A stretch of DNA of 64,000 bases from Acidobacteriota bacterium (GTDB lineage: Bacteria > Acidobacteriota > Blastocatellia > RBC074): assembly GCA_016715865.1 (NCBI GenBank), contig JADJXM010000011.1, forward strand, positions 1 to 64,000, read 5' to 3'. Position numbers and translations under genes: made by a program. Positions 56,867-64,000 of this stretch are shown piece by piece. The first letter of the stretch is position 1. Every line of letters starts with the position of its first letter. Below the pieces are notes generated by a model. That model saw only the letters and a program-made list of their open reading frames with translations. It searched no databases and was not told where the DNA came from.

Positions 56867-58840
56867 TTATAGTTCGTATTCATTTATCACACGCAGGATT
56901 TCAGCCACGCTCCATGCCTGGGCGATACAGCCGCCGGGCCGGTGAGGAGCGTCTCCGTCGAAGACTTCAGAGATATTTCCGAGACCGGCATGGCTGAGGT
57001 GTTTTTCAATTGCCACAAGCCATGATCCTGCCAGCATTCGAGTATGCTGGTTTTTCCCGTTCACCTTCAGATAAGCTTCGATAAAAGGGCCCAGCAGCCA
57101 TGGCCAGACGGTGCCCTGGTGATAGGCGCTGTCACGGCTGACGACTCCGCCTTGATAGGCTCCCCGGTAGGCCGGGTCATGAGGCGATAAAGTTCGCAGT
57201 CCGAATGGGGTCAGCAGCTGTTCGCGCACAGTCTCGATCACACTCAGAGATCTCTCGACTTCCAGAATCGGATAACCCAGGCTGATCGAAAAAATCTGAT
57301 TTGGCCGGATCGATCCGTCCCTGTCTTCTCCATTGACGACATCATAAAGGCAGCCGGTCTCGCTATTCCAGAAGGTCCGGTTGAAACTCGCATATGCCTT
57401 CCCGGCATATCTGCCGAAACGATCAGCCGCGGCTTGATCTCCGACGGTTTCTGATAAATTCTCGATGACGCGCAGAGCGTTGTACCAAAGGGCCTGAATC
57501 TCGACCGGCTTTCCGATTCGCGGTGTGATAACCCAGTCGCCAACCTTCGCATCCATCCATGTCAGCTGAACGCCCGGTACGCCGGCGTATAACAGACCGT
57601 CTTCATCGCGATGAATCCCGTATCGCGTGCCATTGACGTGTCTCTCGATAATCTCGACCAGCGTCGAGTATAAATTTTCCCGTACGAAGTCGTGATCACC
57701 AGTCAGATCGATCAATCTGCGTATCGCTTCGAAATACCAGAGCGTAGCATCGACGGTGTTGTATTCCGGAGTTTCACCGTCATCGGTGAACCGATTCGGC
57801 AACATGCCTTGACTGACGTGATGTGAGAATTCGAGGAGGATACTCCTGGCGATCTCGATTCTACCTGTACTCAATGTGAGTCCGGGCAGCGCGATCATCG
57901 TGTCACGCCCCCAGTCGGCGAACCAGTGATAGCCCGCGATCACTGATTTCCGAGCTCCTCGATCGACTATGAACTGATCGGCCGCCAATGTCAGCGCACG
58001 GCTCAGATTGTGTCCGGAACTAAAGCCCTCTATCCGGCCACGCCTCTCCCTTTCATGTCGAATCATCCCAGCCGCATCAGTTATCTCATGTCGATTCGTC
58101 GAAACGATCAATGTGGCCCTCTTCTTTCGGCCCAGATCAATTCCCAGAACAAAATGATTGAAGAGGTCTTCCTTGAAATCCAGGCCGCGATCCCGCTCGA
58201 TTGAATATTCGAAATTTCGATACCAGTGCCCGCTCGCACGGACCGAATCGGCATTGTGAGCGAAATGCAGTTCCGGCAGTCCTGGCCAGGGCCTGATCGT
58301 TGCCAATTCTTCGGATTCCGAGATCGATCGTTCGATCGAATCATTCTCGTGGGCAGTGCTGTGATAGTCGCGAAACGCCACAAGCGGCCGCAATTCAAGA
58401 TGGCAGGTTTTAACATCCTGAGTTCTGCCGAGCATTCTGTACTGCACAACGACGGTGTTTTCTCCATGGATCATGCAGATCGATTTTTCAATCTCGACGC
58501 CGGCCACGAGGTATGTGAAGACCGGCCACGGATCGAGTCGAAACCCGGACAGCATCAGGTGGCCTTGAGGATGAATGACGCTTTCTCCGTCGCCGGAATA
58601 CTGATTAACCGAGAGATCAAATGATTGCCCATTGACTATCAGCGTCTCTTCCAGCTTCGAGAGCAGTGCCATTCGCTCAGCCGGCGGATGCACTGCAGCC
58701 ATCAACAAGGCATGATAACGGCGAGTATTGAGACCCGTGATCGTCGAGGATGCATACCCGCCCAGCCCATTAGTCTCGAGCCATTCACGCTCACTGGCAT
58801 TCTGCAGATTTCGACATATCTCGGCATCAAACTCGATCAT
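56867..58840 (-). CDS. Glycogen debranching enzyme (amylo-alpha-1,6-glucosidase)
   Basis: 657 residues from ATG at 58838-58840, which has AGAGG upstream; the open frame extends to 58945. N-terminal GDE_N_bis-type region: SEREWLETNGLGGYASSTIT and GLNTRRYHALLMAAVHPPAE. Catalytic GH133-like domain: IAGYHWFADWGRDTMIALPG, FTDDGETPEYNTVDATLWYF and LTWMDAKVGDWVITPRIGKP, with AYHQGTVWPWLLGPFIEAYL near the end. It removes alpha-1,6-linked glucose from glycogen or limit dextrins, feeding glucose to the oxidative pentose phosphate genes upstream (zwf, gnd, rpiB) on the same strand. Confidence 0.9.
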   Translation of the reverse strand: MIEFDAEICRNLQNASEREWLETNGLGGYASSTITGLNTRRYHALLMAAVHPPAERMALLSKLEETLIVNGQSFDLSVNQYSGDGESVIHPQGHLMLSGFRLDPWPVFTYLVAGVEIEKSICMIHGENTVVVQYRMLGRTQDVKTCHLELRPLVAFRDYHSTAHENDSIERSISESEELATIRPWPGLPELHFAHNADSVRASGHWYRNFEYSIERDRGLDFKEDLFNHFVLGIDLGRKKRATLIVSTNRHEITDAAGMIRHERERRGRIEGFSSGHNLSRALTLAADQFIVDRGARKSVIAGYHWFADWGRDTMIALPGLTLSTGRIEIARSILLEFSHHVSQGMLPNRFTDDGETPEYNTVDATLWYFEAIRRLIDLTGDHDFVRENLYSTLVEIIERHVNGTRYGIHRDEDGLLYAGVPGVQLTWMDAKVGDWVITPRIGKPVEIQALWYNALRVIENLSETVGDQAAADRFGRYAGKAYASFNRTFWNSETGCLYDVVNGEDRDGSIRPNQIFSISLGYPILEVERSLSVIETVREQLLTPFGLRTLSPHDPAYRGAYQGGVVSRDSAYHQGTVWPWLLGPFIEAYLKVNGKNQHTRMLAGSWLVAIEKHLSHAGLGNISEVFDGDAPHRPGGCIAQAWSVAEILRVINEYEL

Positions 58841-58860
58841 GAATAACCTCTGAAATAATA

Positions 58861-58970
58861 AATAAGTAGAAAGTTGAAAGTCAGAACTTTTGACCTGAAT
58901 CAGTATGATTTTTTTAAACACAGCAATTAAAAAACTGTCTTTCAACTTTCAACTTTCAACTCATTTATCA
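58861..58970. repeat. Inverted AGTTGAAAGT-type repeat array
   Basis: AAGTAGAAAGTTGAAAGTCA on the left (58864-58883) faces CTTTCAACTTTCAACTTTCA units on the right (58938-58960), between the zwf stop and the debranching enzyme start on the same strand. Confidence 0.7.
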
Positions 58971-58985
58971 TTTCAGGCAATCAAT

Positions 58986-60506
58986 TTATTCCTCGATTTT
59001 CCACCATTCCGATCCGTCGCGTTCCAGAAGTTCATCGGCATCAGCAGGGCCCCAGGTGCCGGCCGGATAATTGGGAAAAGTCCGCGGCGGAAGCGCTTTC
59101 CATACATCCAGTATCGGTTCGATCACGCACCAACCGGCTTCGACCATATCCGCCCGCTGGAAGAGAGTGGCGTCACCGATCATGCAATCGTAGAGCAGGC
59201 GCTCATATCCGGTGCTGGGCGTACTGCCGAAGTAGTCGAGGTAACTGAAATTCATCTCGACCGCGCCGACGCGCATAATCGGCCCGGGAATCTTGGCTCC
59301 AAAGCGTAGCGAAATGCCTTCGTTCGGCTGTATTCGAATTGCCAGCCTGTTGGTTCTGAGTCGCTCGACCGGCGTATCGCGGAAGAGCAGAAGTGGCGGT
59401 CGCTTGAACTGTATCGATATCTCGGTGACACGCTTGGGCAATCTTTTGCCGGTTCGCAGGTAGAAGGGCACACCCGCCCAGCGCCAGTTTTCGATGTTCA
59501 GTTTCATGGCGACATAGGTCTCGATCGATGAGTTCGGATCGACATGAGACTCTGCGCGGTACGCCGGAACGTGTTCACTATTCAAAACGCCATCGCCATA
59601 CTGGCCGCGCACTGTCTTTGTCAGGACATCTTCCGGATTGATCGGCGAGAGCGCCTGCAGGACCTTGGCCTGTTCATCACGAACCGCGTTCGCATCGAAT
59701 GATATGGGCGGCTCCATCGAAGTCAGTGAGACGAGCTGAAAGAGATGGTTCGGAACCATGTCACGCAGAGCACCCGACGAATCGTAATAACCTCCGCGTT
59801 TTTCGACTCCGACGGTTTCAGCCGCGGTGATCTGAACGCTGTCGATATAGCGCCGATTCCAGATAGGCTCGAAAATCGCATTCCCGAATCTGAAGACCAA
59901 CAGGTTCTGAACAGTCTCTTTACCCAGATAATGGTCGATTCGATAAATCTGTCGCTCTTCGATAACTGATCTGATGGTCTGATTCAAAGCACGTGCTGAA
60001 TCCAGATCACTTCCGAATGGCTTTTCGATGATCACTCGACGCCACCGCCCTTCGCCTTCACGTGTCAGTTCGCTGTTTCCAAGTTGCTGTATGACCGGTC
60101 CGAAGAATGCAGGTGCCGTCGCGAGGTAGAAGAAATAATTGCCCTTCGAGCCATGCTCCTGATCAACGGCAGCCAGCTGGTCCTTCAGCTTCTGGTAAGT
60201 CTGAGCATCATTCACATCGCCACCGACATAGTGAATACGCTGCAGAAACCAGTCCCAGATACCCGGCTCGACCTCGCTCGTGGCGAATGTTTTGATCTCC
60301 TGCGAGAGCTGATCCCGCCAGGCCTCAGTAGTCATTTCAGTTCGAGAATTGCCAACGATAGCGAACTGATCCGATAAGAGTTTGCTTTTGGCCAGATTGT
60401 AGAGCGCGGGGATGAGTTTTCGCTTGGTGAGATCCCCCGTAGCGCCGAAGATCACCATGACGCACGGCGGAGCCGGATTCCCCGGTGAAAGTTCCAGATC
60501 GGTCAT
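58986..60506 (-). CDS. zwf: Glucose-6-phosphate 1-dehydrogenase
   Basis: 506 residues, full length. NADP-binding GATGDLTKRKLIPALYNLAK, active-site IDHYLGKETVQNLLVFRFGN (D-H-Y-x-G-K), substrate segments RWRRVIIEKPFGSDLDSARA and FYLRTGKRLPKRVTEISIQF, and C-terminal DYFGSTPSTGYERLLYDCMI with GDATLFQRADMVEAGWCVIE. It catalyses the first step of the oxidative pentose phosphate pathway. It is in the rpiB-gnd-zwf-debranching cluster. Confidence 0.97.
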   Translation of the reverse strand: MTDLELSPGNPAPPCVMVIFGATGDLTKRKLIPALYNLAKSKLLSDQFAIVGNSRTEMTTEAWRDQLSQEIKTFATSEVEPGIWDWFLQRIHYVGGDVNDAQTYQKLKDQLAAVDQEHGSKGNYFFYLATAPAFFGPVIQQLGNSELTREGEGRWRRVIIEKPFGSDLDSARALNQTIRSVIEERQIYRIDHYLGKETVQNLLVFRFGNAIFEPIWNRRYIDSVQITAAETVGVEKRGGYYDSSGALRDMVPNHLFQLVSLTSMEPPISFDANAVRDEQAKVLQALSPINPEDVLTKTVRGQYGDGVLNSEHVPAYRAESHVDPNSSIETYVAMKLNIENWRWAGVPFYLRTGKRLPKRVTEISIQFKRPPLLLFRDTPVERLRTNRLAIRIQPNEGISLRFGAKIPGPIMRVGAVEMNFSYLDYFGSTPSTGYERLLYDCMIGDATLFQRADMVEAGWCVIEPILDVWKALPPRTFPNYPAGTWGPADADELLERDGSEWWKIEE

Positions 60507-60527
60507 AAATATACCTTTTCCGAAATA

Positions 60528-60767
60528 AGTTAAAAGTTAAAAGTTGAAAGTTGAAAGTTGAAACCCTCGGTTCGCTCATTCCGGCCATAAATCATTGAAA
60601 ACCCTGGATTGATGTTTCAGAACTGTCCTAAACGCACGCACGCAACTCGTGGATCTACTAAATGGGCAAAGAGTGCCTCGCCAGTTGCGGTGGGGTTCTT
60701 TACTAGAAATTGTGAGAATGAACGAACCGAGGGTTTCAACTTTCAACTTTTAACTTTCAACTTTGTT
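60528..60767. repeat. Long inverted AGTTGAAAGT-type repeat element between gnd and zwf
   Basis: Left arm (60528-60582) and right arm (60715-60767) pair over about 50 bp: AGTTAAAAGTTAAAAGTTGA units plus GAAACCCTCGGTTCGCTCAT on the left, the complement GAACCGAGGGTTTCAACTTT and repeat units on the right, with a 130-bp central loop. The right arm ends inside the gnd stop region. Confidence 0.75.
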
Positions 60768-61764
60768 ATCCTCCCGCCGGCCTCTCAACGTGACCGCCGA
60801 ATTTATGGCGCATGGCGGAGAGGACTTTTTCGGCGTATGTGTGCTCCTGGCGAGAGCGGAAGCGTGTGAAGAGCGAGGCGGCCAGCACGTCGGCCGGGAC
60901 TGCTTCTTCTATCGCGGCCTGGATCGTCCAGCGACCTTCGCCGGAATCCTGAACGAACCCTGAGTATTTCGAGAGGCTCGGGTTCTCGAGCAGGGCCATA
61001 GCCGTCAGATCAAGCAGCCACGATCCAACAACGCTGCCGCGGCGCCAGACCTCTGCAATATCCGCCAGATTCAGATCGAAACGGTGCTCTTCGGGAAGTT
61101 CTGTCGAAATCGCGTTGCGCATGATATCGAAACCTTCAGCGTATGCCTGCATCAAACCATACTCGATTCCATTGTGAACCATCTTGACGAAATGGCCGGA
61201 GCCGGAAGGCCCGCAATAGAGATAACCATCTTCTGCGGTTACGCTCAAGGATTCCGGATTCGATTCTCGCCCATGGGTGCGTTCGATTTCGCCACGGCCG
61301 GGGCTGAGTGTCTTAAAGACAGGATTGAGATGCTCGAAGACCTCTTTTTCTCCGCCGATCATGAGGCAGTATCCGCGCTCGGCGCCCCAGATGCCGCCAC
61401 TCGTACCTACATCTATATAATGGATGCCTTTTTCACTCAGTGATTTGGCACGGCGTACGTCGTCCTTGAAATGAGAATTCCCGCCATCGATGATCGTATC
61501 TCCGCCGGACATAAAGATCGAGAGTGTATCGACGGTCTGTTCGGTTGCCGCTCCTGCCGGAACCATGATCCAGATCGCTCGCGGTTTCTCCATCTTGTTA
61601 ACCAGATCTTCGATAGATCGGGCTGCAATGGCGCCTTCTGCTTCAATTTGCCTGACGTTGTCCGGATTGAGATCGAAGACGAAACACTGGTGCCCGTCAC
61701 GCATCAGGCGTCGCACCATGTTCGCTCCCATGCGTCCCAAACCAATCATTCCCAGTTGCATCAT
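60766..61764 (-). CDS. gnd: 6-phosphogluconate dehydrogenase, decarboxylating
   Basis: About 332 residues from ATG at 61762-61764 (GAGGAG upstream; the next codon is also ATG), the short class of 6PGDH. NAD(P)-binding MQLGMIGLGRMGANMVRRLM, substrate segment IDGGNSHFKDDVRRAKSLSE, signature IHYIDVGTSGGIWGAERGYC, catalytic CGPSGSGHFVKMVHNGIEYG (K-x-x-H-N) and WRRGSVVGSWLLDLTAMALL. It decarboxylates 6-phosphogluconate to ribulose-5-phosphate. The stop lies inside the repeat element preceding zwf. Confidence 0.95.
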   Translation of the reverse strand: MMQLGMIGLGRMGANMVRRLMRDGHQCFVFDLNPDNVRQIEAEGAIAARSIEDLVNKMEKPRAIWIMVPAGAATEQTVDTLSIFMSGGDTIIDGGNSHFKDDVRRAKSLSEKGIHYIDVGTSGGIWGAERGYCLMIGGEKEVFEHLNPVFKTLSPGRGEIERTHGRESNPESLSVTAEDGYLYCGPSGSGHFVKMVHNGIEYGLMQAYAEGFDIMRNAISTELPEEHRFDLNLADIAEVWRRGSVVGSWLLDLTAMALLENPSLSKYSGFVQDSGEGRWTIQAAIEEAVPADVLAASLFTRFRSRQEHTYAEKVLSAMRHKFGGHVERPAGG

Positions 61765-61784
61765 TTTTCTCCTCAAAAATAGTT

Positions 61785-61921
61785 TCCAGTGAAAAAGTTT
61801 CCAGTGAGAGTATGAGTGTTTAGAAAATAGCCAGTGATATAGCCGTCCTGGCAAATAGAACATCCTGACTGGAAACTGGAAGCTTTTTCACTGCCTACTG
61901 CCTACTGCTACTGCCCACTTC
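61785..61921. repeat. Degenerate inverted repeat region with TTTCCAGTGAAAAAG units
   Basis: AGTTTCCAGTGAAAAAGTTT units on the left (61785-61807) face ACTGGAAACTGGAAGCTTTT and a TGCCTACTGCCTACTGC tandem run on the right (61870-61915), between rpiB and gnd. Confidence 0.55.
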
Positions 61922-61923
61922 TT

Positions 61924-62370
61924 TCAGTATTTTTCTTCCAGCGCGATGACTTTGTCGAGGCGTTTCTGGTGGCGCTCTTCATGTGAGAATTCAGCTGAAA
62001 GAAACGCTTTGACAAGTTCGCGCGCGGTTTCGATGCCGATGATCCTGCCTCCCAGCACAAGCACGTTCATGTCGTCGTGCTCAACGCCCTGATGAGCCGA
62101 ATAAGTATCGTGTGCGAGCCCGGCGCGGACTCCGGGAAGCTTGTTGGCGGCGATCGATGCTCCGATTCCGCTGCCGCAGATGAGTATGCCCCTCTCGGCC
62201 TTTCCGGAGCGAACAGCATTTCCAACCGCTTCGGCGTAATCAGGATAGTCGACCGAGGCATTGTCGTATGTTCCAAGATCTTCAATCTCGTGCCCGAGCT
62301 CTTTCAAAAAGGGTATGAGTGTTTGTTTGAGATCAAAACCTGCGTGATCTGAACCGATCGCCAGTCGCAT
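61924..62370 (-). CDS. rpiB: Ribose-5-phosphate isomerase B
   Basis: 148 residues, full length. MRLAIGSDHAGFDLKQTLIP (the active-site His region), YDNASVDYPDYAEAVGNAVR, GILICGSGIGASIAANKLPG (catalytic Cys and GSGIG phosphate loop), NVLVLGGRIIGIETARELVK. It interconverts ribose-5-phosphate and ribulose-5-phosphate. First gene of the pentose phosphate group transcribed leftward. Confidence 0.96.
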   Translation of the reverse strand: MRLAIGSDHAGFDLKQTLIPFLKELGHEIEDLGTYDNASVDYPDYAEAVGNAVRSGKAERGILICGSGIGASIAANKLPGVRAGLAHDTYSAHQGVEHDDMNVLVLGGRIIGIETARELVKAFLSAEFSHEERHQKRLDKVIALEEKY

Positions 62371-62647
62371 ATTTAATCCTCAATTCAATGATTGCCAAAG
62401 ATCAGGGCCTGAACCCATTTACTTGTGCCGGTTTGATTTAATTTTTTGTTCTGGATAGAACTGAGTCGAATTGCAGTTTAGTACCTGTCCAATCTACTGA
62501 CAAGCTCCTGACACTCCGCCCATCAGAAGATTCGCACTTCTGGTATGACGGAATGAGTGAAATTCGCTTCCAATTACGATTATATCTATGTTAAATCATT
62601 AACACTACTAGTGGTTGGGGTGAGATAAACAGGGGAGAATTAACTTA

Positions 62648-64000
62648 ATGAATGGCTCAAAAGAGAATCCTGGGAGATGCTCTTCATTTGTTGCTCATCG
62701 CATCGGTGTTTGTATCTGCCTCTGCATCATTTTCTATTTCGCACACATGCTGGCTCCTTCAATCCGCTCGATTTCTGCCGGGCATGACATAGTCTCGAAA
62801 GTCTCAGGGAAGAGAAGTTCCCGTGACCATGCCACGGCCGTGGTGATCACTGTCCAAAACACGGGGGATAGTGGGCCCGGCTCGCTTCGAGAGGCGATCA
62901 GCCTTGCGACTCCTGGTGACACGATAGAATTCGGTCCCACGGTACTTTCGATCGGGTCAATTCAACTGACCAGCGGCGAATTATTGATAAATAAGGATCT
63001 GACGATTCATGGGCCCGGGTCCGGCATGCTGACGATCCAGCGAGTAAACGGAACCGGAGATTACAGTATTTTCACCATCACTGGCGGGGCAACTGTCACT
63101 ATCGAAGGCCTGACGATAACGAATGGGCGGGCAATCGACAGTACCGGCACGATTCCGGAAAAGAATGACGGCGGGGGAATCAACATTATTAATGGCGGGA
63201 ATCTGACTCTGATAGATTGCATCGTAACCGCCAATTACGCCATAAGCTCCGGAGGCGGAATCAGTGTCCTGGGCGGTACACTGACAATGTACGAAAGCAC
63301 AATTTCAGATAACAACGCCCCGTTAGGCGGCGGGATTATGGCATATGGCAACGCGACATTGGCGGTCACGGGCAGCACGATCAGCGGCAACAGCGCAGAC
63401 AATACGGCGGCGATCGAACTGGAAAACTCCACGGCGACACTGTCCAACAGTACGATCAGCGGTAACTTTTCAACAAACGGGGGAGGCGCGATAAACAATG
63501 CGGCCTCGCCGGGGCAACTCTCCTCACTGACGATGGTCAACTGCACGGTTGCTTTCAATCGGGATCATGGAGTTCTGGCGGTCGCTACCGGAAGCGGCGT
63601 CGCCGAGACGAAGCTCAAAAACACGATCTTCGACAATGTTGGCGCTCAGAATTTCATAACGATCGGCAGCGGGGCTGCGACCATCACGCTCGGCAACAAC
63701 TTCGACGGCGACGGAACGAGTGGATTCACCGATGGCGTCAACGGAGACATCGTCGGTGATGCCGGATCGCCGATATACGCCTATCTCGGCCCGCTGGCCG
63801 ACAACGGTGGCCTGACCAAAACACATGCGTTGCTCTACGGCAGCCCGGCCATAGACGCGGGCGATGACATCGCGGCCCCTGGCGTCGACCAGCGTGACCT
63901 GTCCCGAACGGGTTCGAGCGCCGACGGTAACGCCGACGACGTGATTGCGAGCGACATTGGCGCTTTCGAAGTGCAAAAGTATCTGGTCCTCGGCACTGCC
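62648..64000 (+). CDS. Parallel beta-helix surface protein, choice-of-anchor Q type, 3' end outside window
   Basis: Open frame without stop from ATG at 62648 to the window edge (451 codons). GGGGAG lies 11 nt upstream. A hydrophobic N-terminal segment (VAHRIGVCICLCIIFYFAHM) is followed by VVITVQNTGDSGPGSLREAI, the usual start of right-handed beta-helix (pectate-lyase-like) repeats, then turns such as GGGINIINGGNLTLIDCIVT and NNAPLGGGIMAYGNATLAVT. Near the window edge comes GPLADNGGLTKTHALLYGSP with AIDAGDDIAAPGVDQRDLSR, the choice-of-anchor Q module. Secreted or cell-surface; substrate unknown. It was easy to miss because the stop is outside the window. Confidence 0.85.
   Translation, partial: MNGSKENPGRCSSFVAHRIGVCICLCIIFYFAHMLAPSIRSISAGHDIVSKVSGKRSSRDHATAVVITVQNTGDSGPGSLREAISLATPGDTIEFGPTVLSIGSIQLTSGELLINKDLTIHGPGSGMLTIQRVNGTGDYSIFTITGGATVTIEGLTITNGRAIDSTGTIPEKNDGGGINIINGGNLTLIDCIVTANYAISSGGGISVLGGTLTMYESTISDNNAPLGGGIMAYGNATLAVTGSTISGNSADNTAAIELENSTATLSNSTISGNFSTNGGGAINNAASPGQLSSLTMVNCTVAFNRDHGVLAVATGSGVAETKLKNTIFDNVGAQNFITIGSGAATITLGNNFDGDGTSGFTDGVNGDIVGDAGSPIYAYLGPLADNGGLTKTHALLYGSPAIDAGDDIAAPGVDQRDLSRTGSSADGNADDVIASDIGAFEVQKYLVLGTA

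Overview
The window looks like a chromosomal piece of an Acidobacteriota bacterium, most likely class Blastocatellia. This is inferred from protein style: TonB-dependent receptors with an N-terminal carboxypeptidase-regulatory domain, a Ser/Thr kinase fused to a PD40/TolB propeller, a giant secreted BNR-BACON-NHL protein ending in a TIGR03437-type domain, a separate glycogen/pentose-phosphate cluster, and moderate GC content. No rRNA, tRNA or CRISPR array was seen.

Layout. 1-9 kb (minus strand): penicillin acylase, MFS transporter, Ser/Thr kinase with PD40 propeller and a TonB-type receptor, all broken by many small indels. 9-10.4 kb: two small secreted proteins upstream of that receptor. 10.5-13.4 kb: accessory cargo, namely a REP-like/IS200-type transposase remnant, a winged-helix protein, a GNAT acetyltransferase between attC-like sites, an unknown protein and an HNH nuclease. 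14.2-21.0 kb: a diversity-generating retroelement (DGR). A TIR-NACHT-FGE-sulfatase gene (plus strand) and a SAP-like-FGE-sulfatase gene (minus strand) point at each other across a core holding the template repeat (TR), an antisense avd gene with an internal stop, and the reverse transcriptase. 21-22.5 kb: more mobile debris and a methyltransferase. 23-28.6 kb: ECF sigma factor, anti-sigma, membrane protein and TonB-receptor operon. 29-32 kb: histidine kinase and response regulator. 32.5-48.9 kb: EF-G-like GTPase, Rel (p)ppGpp enzyme, the 2094-residue secreted protein, RidA, SurA-like PPIase, ABC-F ATPase, YbaK deacylase, a small membrane protein and a GNAT. 49-53.3 kb (minus): M20 peptidase, amidohydrolase, FHA protein. 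53.5-62.4 kb: secreted protein, lactate permease, then rpiB-gnd-zwf-glycogen debranching on the minus strand. 62.6 kb to the end: start of a parallel-beta-helix surface protein.

The main discovery is the DGR. Both target genes end in a 121-bp variable repeat (VR) matching the 121-bp TR at 17860-17980. 22 of 23 mismatches in VR1 and 15 of 17 in VR2 fall at TR adenines. The diversified C-terminal C-type-lectin-like domain caps an NLR-like TIR-NACHT protein, which suggests an adaptive-recognition version of a bacterial immune or self/non-self sensor. Each VR is followed by the same hairpin-bearing 69-bp segment, so 190-bp inverted flanks frame the DGR core.

Many genes left of 33 kb carry single-base frameshifts, and none after that do. 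This gradient may be a contig-end quality effect, real decay, or both, and it limits what can be said about activity of the left-hand genes. Many intergenic gaps, especially on the right, contain inverted arrays of short tandem repeats or REP-like palindromes.
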